From positions 1-5,153 of the forward strand of contig CALMMI010000676.1 in assembly GCA_937868245.1 (NCBI GenBank): a stretch of 5,153 nt of DNA, written 5' to 3'. The DNA comes from an uncultured Ignavibacteria bacterium. Lineage in GTDB: Bacteria; Bacteroidota; Ignavibacteria; Kapaibacteriales; UBA961. The notes under the pieces were generated by a model, which did no database searches, was not told the DNA's origin, and saw only the letters and a list, made by a program, of their open reading frames with translations. Positions 1-5,153 of the stretch are shown piece after piece (position 1 is the stretch's first letter; each line of letters starts with the position of its first letter). The translations under genes were made by a program, and so were the position numbers.

Positions 1-559
1 TTTGAGCAATCTTTGTTGGGTCGAATGGGACAGCAACTATTTGATATCTTTTGTGCGGGTCGCTTATAACTATCCTGTCGTTTTGATTCTTACCTAATCC
101 ACTATAATTATTTGGATAAACGATTAACATATAATCTTTTGGTGCAAAGGGGAATGCTGCTTCGTCCTCGGGTTTACTGTTTGGTTCAGGATAATTCTGA
201 CCGAATTTTAATGTATCGGTATGTTGATATATATTCAAATCTCTGTTAAGTTCAAAATTGGATGTACTTTTGTAGGGGACAGAATTAGAATCTGCCAAAA
301 CAATATTCAAACCATCTATCAATTGTCCGCTGGCAATATCAACCGGCTCTACTATGATCATCGATGAAGCGTCCCAACCGCAGTGCTGGCTCTTTGCAGC
401 TGGGGTAAATGCTACCAGAATTGCCAATAATAGAATGAAATTCCTTAAAGTTACAGGTAGTATAGTGATTAAACCATACAGTTGAGAGAAAAGTGTTTCA
501 AGCCCATTTGTCATTTTGGGCTTTTCCTTTGCAGTACTGAAAGTTGTGTCGTTTGACAT
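1..559 (-). CDS. Hypothetical exported or membrane-anchored protein, partial (3' end beyond left edge)
   Basis: I do not recognise this gene. Reading leftward from an ATG at 559, the frame stays open for 186 codons to the window edge, so the C-terminus is missing. The N-terminus has a polar stretch of about 20 residues, then a hydrophobic region (about residues 22-53) whose core is FILLLAILVAF. An AAKSQ sequence follows that could be a signal-peptidase site. The exported part begins HCGWDAS and continues as a beta-rich sequence with alternating hydrophobic residues (SMIIVEPVDI, DRIVISD, YQIVAVPFDP), which could be a small Ig-like or transthyretin-like domain; this is only inference. The start is uncertain: a second in-frame ATG at 514 (residue 16) gives a shorter N-region, and neither has a clear ribosome binding site. 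No clean TAnnTTTG box was found upstream on this strand. The gene is divergent from the BNR-protein gene at 837. Codon use shows no obvious break from its neighbours. Confidence 0.8.
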   Translation of the reverse strand, partial: MSNDTTFSTAKEKPKMTNGLETLFSQLYGLITILPVTLRNFILLLAILVAFTPAAKSQHCGWDASSMIIVEPVDIASGQLIDGLNIVLADSNSVPYKSTSNFELNRDLNIYQHTDTLKFGQNYPEPNSKPEDEAAFPFAPKDYMLIVYPNNYSGLGKNQNDRIVISDPHKRYQIVAVPFDPTKIAQ

Positions 560-612
560 AAGAGATAAGATAGTTATACAAAAAAGTAAGATAATACTTT
601 TTCTGTAAATGA

Positions 613-644
613 CAATGTTTCATTAACAAGGATTAACAACATTG
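613..644. repeat. Inverted repeat CAATGTT enclosing a phased ATTAACAA direct repeat
   Basis: Seven-base arms CAATGTT (613-619) and AACATTG (638-644) form a perfect inverted repeat. Inside it the 8-mer ATTAACAA occurs twice, at 622-629 and 632-639, exactly 10 bp apart (one helical turn). The cluster lies 54-85 bp upstream of the minus-strand ATG at 559, a plausible place for an activator or repressor of that gene. Two same-face half-sites are typical of regulators that bind direct repeats, but no family can be named. In AT-rich DNA some of this could arise by chance. Confidence 0.4.
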
Positions 645-756
645 CTACCTTAGATTGAAATATACTAACAAAAAAGCACAATTGTTTCTAAGATACCTGT
701 AAATCCAATTCTGAATTTATCAATTCTTACCATCTACGAGAAACGTTACTGCTTCC

Positions 757-776
757 GTTCATCATAAATAATGAAC
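757..776. promoter_or_regulatory. Candidate operator: GTTCAT-N8-ATGAAC palindrome
   Basis: The arms GTTCAT (757-762) and ATGAAC (771-776) are perfect complements. Two further pairs in the spacer (764/769 and 765/768) make a 20-bp imperfect palindrome with a single mismatched pair on each side of the centre. It ends 10 bp before the -7 box at 787, so it covers the place where the -33 element should be. That position fits a dimeric regulator that blocks RNA polymerase or replaces a missing -33 contact. No regulator gene is visible in the window. Confidence 0.4.
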
Positions 777-786
777 AAAATATCCG

Positions 787-794
787 TATTTTTG
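787..794 (+). promoter_or_regulatory. Bacteroidetes-type -7 promoter element (TATTTTTG)
   Basis: TATTTTTG matches the TAnnTTTG consensus of the Bacteroidetes primary sigma factor at every fixed position. It is the only exact match on the plus strand between 560 and 836. Transcription would start near 801, leaving a leader of about 35 nt before the ATG at 837. There is no TTG at the usual 17-23 bp upstream distance, so the -33 element is weak or absent. The box also forms the right arm of a small inverted repeat, AAAATA-TCCG-TATTTT (777-792). Confidence 0.55.
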
Positions 795-836
795 TATTGA
801 AAGTAAAGTAACCTGTTTATCTATAAAATACTAGCT

Positions 837-3392
837 ATGAAAAATCTGTTCGTTCTGTTTGTCATATTGCTTATGGGTGGTGGTATTGCCAATGCTCAAC
901 ATACAACCATTCCACCTAATAATAGGGAAGGTGATGAAAATTTCAAAAAGGAACGGGAAGCGTGGATACGCCAAATGCACGTTACAGCTCCCGATGTGAA
1001 CTGGGAAGTAATTGAACGTGAAAACCGTGAGGCAAGAATACTGAAACGGGAACAGACAGATCGTGATAAATCTGCTAAGGTTCTTTATGATACTGCTGTC
1101 GGTACATGGACTGAACGCGGAAGCAATAACTTAGCAGGAAGAATGCTTGCCACAGAAATTGACTGGGAACATAATAATATCTATACAGCTTCGGCAGGAG
1201 GAATGATTTGGCGTGGAACATTAGACGGGAAAAATTGGACATCTCTTAATGACAATCAAAGATTCGGTTCAATAAATACAATAAGAATCATTAAAACTGA
1301 AACAGGAAATCGTTTGTTTGTGTGTGGAGATAATCCATTCTTCCGCTATTCAGATGATTATGGAAAAACTTGGAAAGTTGCCGAAGGATTAGACGTTCCG
1401 AAGGGATACGGAGGTTTTCGCAGGGCAACTGTCTCTACTGATGGAAAAAATACAATCTATATAGTGGGAACGGAATGGGATTACAGTTCCAATTGGAGAG
1501 CGATAATGTGTTTGTACCGTTCTACTGACTTGGGTAAAACTTTTCAAAATGTTAGGAGGAGTTATATCGGTATAAATCCAAATGTTACAGACGTGTACGC
1601 ACCACGACAAGACTTGTCGAGTGATGTTTACTTTTTATGCAGGGATTCGCTTTCTCGGTTCAAATCGGATTTGACGGAAGAATTTATCGGAATAGTAAAT
1701 TCAGCGGAACTACTAACAACTCCCGGCGATGCAGCATTGTTTGGTAATAGTAGCCAACACTTGGCAATTGGTATTTCCGGGGGAGAGAAAAGTACAGTTT
1801 ACACAAGTTCAAATGAAGGAAAAACATGGACATTAAAAGGCTCTTTACCATTAAATACAGGAAAATTGAATTTTTGTATGTCGGTTTATGATGAAAATTA
1901 TATGTACACCGGAGGCTTGGATGTTTACAGAAGTGTAGATGGGGGGAAAACTTGGAAAATTGTAAACGGATGGGGAGAATATTACGGTGATATGCTTCAT
2001 AAGCTCCATGCAGATATACAAACAATTAATACATTCGCAACTCCGGATGATGATGAAATTACATTAATTACTAATGATGGCGGTATTTATTATTCAAAAG
2101 ATCAAGTTGAATCAGTTACAAATATCGGAATGGAAGGTTTGGCTGTAAGTCAGTATTATTCAACATTAACTAGCTCGTTGAACCCTAAAGTTGTTTTTGC
2201 AGGCTCTCAAGACCAAGGATATCAAAAAACAACGAAGGATACAAACGGAAGATTTACATTTGAGCAAAAAATTAGTGGGGATTACGGGCATTTGTCAAGC
2301 GGTGACGGAGGGAGTTCCTTGTGGATGGATTACCCTGGATTTGTTTTATATCGTTATAATACAATGTCCGAAGAAAAAGAAATGACATGGAATTGGATAG
2401 CTAATTCAATAAATAATGCGTTATGGATGCCTCCTGTGCAATGTGAACCAAATGTTCCTGATATTGCATACTTTGGAGGCGGATCACCAGATGCCGGGGC
2501 ATATCTTTATAAAATCTTCAGAAAAGGAGTTCAATTGGATTATGAGAAATTACCCTTTGATTTTAAAAATTCGATAAGTGCCATTGCAATTTCGGAAGTT
2601 AATCCGGATATACGATATGTCATTACCACTGCCGGTACTTTTTTCTATTCCGGAGATAAAGGTAAAAACTGGAATCAGTTAACAGGATTTACAGCACCCG
2701 GTAACCACTATTTTTATGGAACGGCAATCTGTATATCACCGTTGAATCCAAAACGTGTGTATGTTGGTGGTAGTGGGTACTCTAACCCAGGAGTTTATTT
2801 AATTTCTGAAAACGATGGAACTAAAACTATTGATACAATGAACCTGGGCTTACCGAATACAATGATATACAGCCTGGCAGTTACTCCCGATGATAAATTT
2901 GTTTTTGCTGCAACCGAAAACGGTGCGTATATGTATTCAAATGAAAAAGGAAGATGGTTCGACATAACATCTGAACAAGCACCCGATCAATTATACTGGA
3001 GTGTAGAATATGTACCTTCACTAAAAGTAGCAAGATTCGGAACATACGGACGTGGGATATGGGATTATTCATTAAAGGAAATTGTATCTGGAATAGACGA
3101 TGATACAAAAACTAAATCGCAGGATTTTCCGTTATCTGTCCAGCCGAATCCTATATCATTGAAGGCAGACATAGTTTTTACGCTTCCAATGGACGGAGAA
3201 GCACGTCTTAGAATATATGATTTATCCGGAAAAATAGTTGCTGAACCTTTTTCAGGGTTTGCAAATTATGGTGAAAACAGAATCAGTTGGAATGCACTTT
3301 CTTTTGGAGGAACGCAACTTCCATCGGGTTCATATATGTGTATGCTGACTGCTTTCGGAAGATCGCAGTATGCAAAATTGCTGGTTAAATAA
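837..3392 (+). CDS. Asp-box (BNR/sortilin-like) beta-propeller protein with T9SS type A sorting domain
   Basis: This 851-residue protein is predicted to be secreted or displayed on the cell surface. Residues 1-20 are a Sec signal peptide, with likely cleavage at ANA-Q. A charged N-terminal segment (about 30-80, containing WIRQMHVTAPDVNW) precedes the propeller. Asp-box motifs of the S-x-D-x-G-x-T-W type are seen at 172-179 (SDDYGKTW), 229-236 (STDLGKTF), 324-331 (SSNEGKTW), 366-373 (SVDGGKTW) and 605-612 (SGDKGKNW), with a worn copy near 701-708. SQDQG (457-461), GDGG (489-492) and FGTYGRGIWDY (734-744) also recur in such propellers. From about 764 the C-terminal domain shows QPNP (769-772), LRIYDLSGKIV (791-801), LPSGSY (828-833) and a terminal AKLLVK, typical of T9SS type A signals removed during export. 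Asp-boxes are structural, so an enzyme activity such as sialidase cannot be inferred. The ligand is unknown. The start is supported by the signal peptide that immediately follows it. Confidence 0.9.
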   Translation: MKNLFVLFVILLMGGGIANAQHTTIPPNNREGDENFKKEREAWIRQMHVTAPDVNWEVIERENREARILKREQTDRDKSAKVLYDTAVGTWTERGSNNLAGRMLATEIDWEHNNIYTASAGGMIWRGTLDGKNWTSLNDNQRFGSINTIRIIKTETGNRLFVCGDNPFFRYSDDYGKTWKVAEGLDVPKGYGGFRRATVSTDGKNTIYIVGTEWDYSSNWRAIMCLYRSTDLGKTFQNVRRSYIGINPNVTDVYAPRQDLSSDVYFLCRDSLSRFKSDLTEEFIGIVNSAELLTTPGDAALFGNSSQHLAIGISGGEKSTVYTSSNEGKTWTLKGSLPLNTGKLNFCMSVYDENYMYTGGLDVYRSVDGGKTWKIVNGWGEYYGDMLHKLHADIQTINTFATPDDDEITLITNDGGIYYSKDQVESVTNIGMEGLAVSQYYSTLTSSLNPKVVFAGSQDQGYQKTTKDTNGRFTFEQKISGDYGHLSSGDGGSSLWMDYPGFVLYRYNTMSEEKEMTWNWIANSINNALWMPPVQCEPNVPDIAYFGGGSPDAGAYLYKIFRKGVQLDYEKLPFDFKNSISAIAISEVNPDIRYVITTAGTFFYSGDKGKNWNQLTGFTAPGNHYFYGTAICISPLNPKRVYVGGSGYSNPGVYLISENDGTKTIDTMNLGLPNTMIYSLAVTPDDKFVFAATENGAYMYSNEKGRWFDITSEQAPDQLYWSVEYVPSLKVARFGTYGRGIWDYSLKEIVSGIDDDTKTKSQDFPLSVQPNPISLKADIVFTLPMDGEARLRIYDLSGKIVAEPFSGFANYGENRISWNALSFGGTQLPSGSYMCMLTAFGRSQYAKLLVK

Positions 3393-3478
3393 TTGAATTG
3401 ATAAATTGTATTGAATTACGTTTTTTATATAAATAGTTTGTTTACGTATATTGTTATTTTCAGGAAAATCTAGAACCA

Positions 3479-4546
3479 ATGAATAAAAGTCTTAAAAATC
3501 GTTTGTCGGTATATCTATTACTGACCATTATTTCTACATTGCAACTATTTGCACAAGATTCAAAACCGCTATCCAAAGATAAGTACGATGCTCGTGAAAA
3601 GCACTTCAAGAACATCCGCCAGCTTACATTCTCCGGTGAAAATGCTGAAGCATACTTATCATTCGACGATAAAATGCTTTCATTTCAATCCCGTCAAAAA
3701 GGGGACAATTGCGATCAAATTTATTCAATGACCATCAACGGCGAGCATAAAAAGCTTATCTCATCCGGTAAAGGCAGAACAACATGCAGTTATTATCTGC
3801 CAAACGGAAATATCCTTTATGCAACTACTGCTCTTGCAGATGAGGTTTGTCCTACCCCGCCTGACCCGTCGAAAGGGTATGTATGGCCTCTCTATCCAAC
3901 GTATGATATTGTTGTAGCAGATTCATCAAATGGTAAAATTCTTAGAAAATTAACATCAGAGGCAAACTACGATGCAGAAGCAACTATATCTCCTGTAGGT
4001 GACCGTATTGTGTTTACATCAATGCGATCAGGTGATATTGAACTGTATTCATGCAAATTAGATGGAAGTGATATTGAAAAATTAACAGACGAACCGGGGT
4101 ACGACGGCGGTGCATTCTATAGTTTGGATGGAAAAAAAATTGTGTTTCGTGCATCCCGACCCAAAGGAAAGGATTTGGAGAGTTATCAAAGTTTACTCAA
4201 CGAAAATCTTATTCGCCCGAAACAGCTTGAAATTTTTGTGATGGATGCAGACGGGAAAAACAAAAAGCAAATAACCAACAATGGAAGAGCAAATTTTGCC
4301 CCATTCTTCCATCCGGATGGCAAAAGGGTAATATTTGCGTCTAATATGGACGACCCCAAAGGGAGAAATTTTGATATGTATATGGTAAATATAGATGGAA
4401 CCGGATTGGAAAGAATTACCTATTACGAAGAGTTCGACGGATTTCCTATGTTTACCAGAGACGGTAAGAAGATTATTTTCTGCTCGAATCGTAATAATTC
4501 AAACCCTGGTGATACCAATGTGTTTATTGCAGATTGGGTTGAGTAG
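3479..4546 (+). CDS. Exported PD40/TolB-like WD40-type beta-propeller protein
   Basis: This 355-residue protein has an N-terminal Sec signal peptide (residues 1-25: positive MNKSLKNR, a hydrophobic core, and LFA-Q as the likely cleavage site), which supports the ATG at 3479. The rest is a beta-propeller of PD40-type blades built on DG(K)-(I/V)-hydrophobic-F-x-S patterns: FDDKMLSFQS (62-71), PVGDRIVFTSMR (172-183), LDGKKIVFRASRP (216-228), PDGKRVIFASN (279-289) and RDGKKIIFCSN (327-337). Inter-blade strands read ELYSCKLDGS (188-197), EIFVMDADGK (251-260) and DMYMVNIDGTG (299-309). A helical insert, YQSLLNENLIRP (236-247), interrupts one blade. The protein lacks the separate N-terminal domain of true TolB, so it should not be called tolB. 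It is likely periplasmic or a secreted binding or scaffold protein; no catalytic residues are evident. It begins 86 bp after the BNR gene on the same strand, so cotranscription is possible but unproven. Confidence 0.87.
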   Translation: MNKSLKNRLSVYLLLTIISTLQLFAQDSKPLSKDKYDAREKHFKNIRQLTFSGENAEAYLSFDDKMLSFQSRQKGDNCDQIYSMTINGEHKKLISSGKGRTTCSYYLPNGNILYATTALADEVCPTPPDPSKGYVWPLYPTYDIVVADSSNGKILRKLTSEANYDAEATISPVGDRIVFTSMRSGDIELYSCKLDGSDIEKLTDEPGYDGGAFYSLDGKKIVFRASRPKGKDLESYQSLLNENLIRPKQLEIFVMDADGKNKKQITNNGRANFAPFFHPDGKRVIFASNMDDPKGRNFDMYMVNIDGTGLERITYYEEFDGFPMFTRDGKKIIFCSNRNNSNPGDTNVFIADWVE

Positions 4547-4602
4547 TAGTTTTTTTCAGAAATCCTGATAGTAGGCTCAAAATACTGAAGATTCAAATCA
4601 TT

Positions 4603-4617
4603 CAGAAGTTACTTCTG
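4603..4617. repeat. Perfect 15-bp dyad CAGAAGT-T-ACTTCTG
   Basis: Seven-base arms (4603-4609 and 4611-4617) flank a single T, 57 bp after the stop of the PD40 gene and about 100 bp before the dioxygenase start. In RNA it would fold as a 6-bp stem with a TTA loop. No T-run follows, so it is a poor intrinsic terminator in either direction. A protein-binding dyad upstream of the dioxygenase gene or a short mRNA hairpin are both possible. Confidence 0.35.
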
Positions 4618-4718
4618 TTATGGATAAAAATGGAATTTAGAATGGTAACAAAAAAGTGAATACAGTTTTATAGAAACAGATTCAGAATTACCATTAATGA
4701 CATTTAATTCATTTTATT

Positions 4719-5153
4719 ATGAAAAACAACAGAAGAGATTTTATTAAGCTTACAGGTCTTGCAGGTGCAGCATCTATGATTCCGGCAGGTAAAATGTCGG
4801 CAGAAAATACTACAAATAACCAACCTACGATTGAAGCAGCTTGTGTACTTGTACCTACAGAAACAGCCGGACCTTTTCCATTGGATTTAACAACAAATAG
4901 TACTTATTTCAGAAACGACATCCGCGAATCAAAAACAGGGGTGCAGTTAAATCTGAAATTAAAAGTATTGGGAGCAGACAACTGCGAACCCATGCAGAAT
5001 GTACGGGTTAATATTTGGCATTGCGATAAAGACGGACTCTACTCGGGGTACGATCAAACAAATAATAAAGGTCAGGCAGGGTTAACATATTTACGCGGTT
5101 ATCAAGTAACCGATGCAAATGGGGAAGTAGATTTTATTACAATTTTCCCGGGT
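4719..5153 (+). CDS. Tat-exported intradiol dioxygenase-like protein, partial (3' end beyond right edge)
   Basis: The first 145 residues are present and the frame is still open at the edge. Intradiol ring-cleavage dioxygenases (protocatechuate 3,4-dioxygenase and catechol 1,2-dioxygenase family) open catechol-type rings between the two hydroxyls using non-haem Fe(III). MKNNRRDFIKLTGLAGAAS is a twin-arginine signal (RR at 5-6), implying export of a folded protein. The family is recognised from PTETAGPFP (46-54), VRVNIWHCDKDGLYSGY (95-111) and YLRGYQVTDANGEVDFITIFPG (124-145). Tyr108 in GLYSGY aligns with the first iron-ligand tyrosine. The second tyrosine and the two histidines should lie just past the edge, so catalytic competence cannot be judged here. 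The WHCDxxGxYSGY form and Tat signal fit the extracytoplasmic branch of the family rather than the cytoplasmic PcaG/PcaH subunits, so no pca symbol is given. The ATG at 4719 follows an AT-rich leader with no Shine-Dalgarno sequence; the Tat motif directly after it fixes the start. Confidence 0.88.
   Translation, partial: MKNNRRDFIKLTGLAGAASMIPAGKMSAENTTNNQPTIEAACVLVPTETAGPFPLDLTTNSTYFRNDIRESKTGVQLNLKLKVLGADNCEPMQNVRVNIWHCDKDGLYSGYDQTNNKGQAGLTYLRGYQVTDANGEVDFITIFPG

Noticed and set aside
573..590. Minus-strand promoter box around TACTTTTTTG
   Set aside because: The TA is too far from TTTG to fit TAnnTTTG, and no TTG lies at the correct upstream distance.
649..692. Inverted repeat CTTAGA / TCTAAG
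   Set aside because: Six-base arms around a 32-base spacer in AT-rich DNA are expected by chance.
1389..1610. Open frame of 73 codons on the minus strand
   Set aside because: It lies wholly inside the BNR propeller gene. Its translation has no signal, motif or plausible start context, and the opposite strand carries clear Asp-box coding.
1684..2025. Open frame of 113 codons on the minus strand
   Set aside because: It is antisense to Asp-box-containing sequence of the BNR gene, and its composition (rich in His, Leu, Phe and Tyr) is typical of antisense reading of AT-rich coding DNA.
2191..2385. Open frame of 64 codons on the plus strand, other phase
   Set aside because: It is out of frame within the BNR gene, with no start signals or recognisable domain.
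2881..3108. Open frame of 75 codons on the minus strand
   Set aside because: It is antisense to the propeller end and the region leading to the T9SS domain; no independent support.
837..3392. Sialidase assignment for the Asp-box protein
   Set aside because: Asp-boxes are structural and occur in many non-sialidase propellers. I saw no convincing sialidase catalytic set such as the FRIP motif and arginine triad.
3421..3426. T-run after the BNR gene as a terminator
   Set aside because: No GC-containing stem precedes it, so it does not qualify as an intrinsic terminator.
3411..3453. Possible promoter for the PD40 gene: TTG at 3411-3413 with TAGTTTG at 3434-3440, or TATATTG at 3447-3453
   Set aside because: Both boxes are one base short of TAnnTTTG, and near misses are common in AT-rich DNA. 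The gap may still hold a promoter, but the sequence does not decide it.
3549..3731. Open frame of 60 codons on the plus strand, other phase
   Set aside because: It overlaps the PD40 gene just after its signal peptide, in a different phase, with no domain.

Overview
The window looks like chromosomal DNA from a member of the Bacteroidota (Bacteroidetes) or a close FCB relative. Three things suggest this. The 851-residue protein ends in a type A sorting domain of the type IX secretion system (T9SS), which is largely confined to that group. A TAnnTTTG -7 box, the form used by the Bacteroidetes primary sigma factor, lies upstream of the same gene. Genes start after AT-rich leaders without clear Shine-Dalgarno sequences. 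The DNA is AT-rich throughout. I cannot name genus or species.

Layout: a partial gene on the minus strand (1-559) encodes an unrecognised exported protein and runs off the left edge. A 277-bp divergent intergenic region (560-836) follows. It holds the TAnnTTTG box, a 20-bp imperfect palindrome just upstream of that box, and a separate cluster nearer the minus-strand gene with an 8-bp direct repeat at 10-bp spacing inside an inverted repeat. Three plus-strand genes come next: an Asp-box/BNR-type beta-propeller protein with a T9SS sorting domain (837-3392), a PD40/TolB-like beta-propeller protein with a Sec signal peptide (3479-4546), and the first 145 codons of a Tat-targeted intradiol dioxygenase-like protein (4719 to the right edge). 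The gaps of 86 and 172 bp are too wide to prove an operon.

All four proteins carry export signals (Sec or membrane anchor, Sec plus T9SS, Sec, and Tat), so the segment is an envelope or secretome neighbourhood. The two propeller proteins fit roles in binding or scaffolding. The dioxygenase-like protein fits oxidation of an aromatic compound outside the cytoplasm. No sequence evidence joins them into one pathway. I found no RNA gene, mobile element, CRISPR array or defence system, and no convincing undescribed system. The most distinctive items are the unknown minus-strand protein with its unusual N-terminus and the structured divergent control region.
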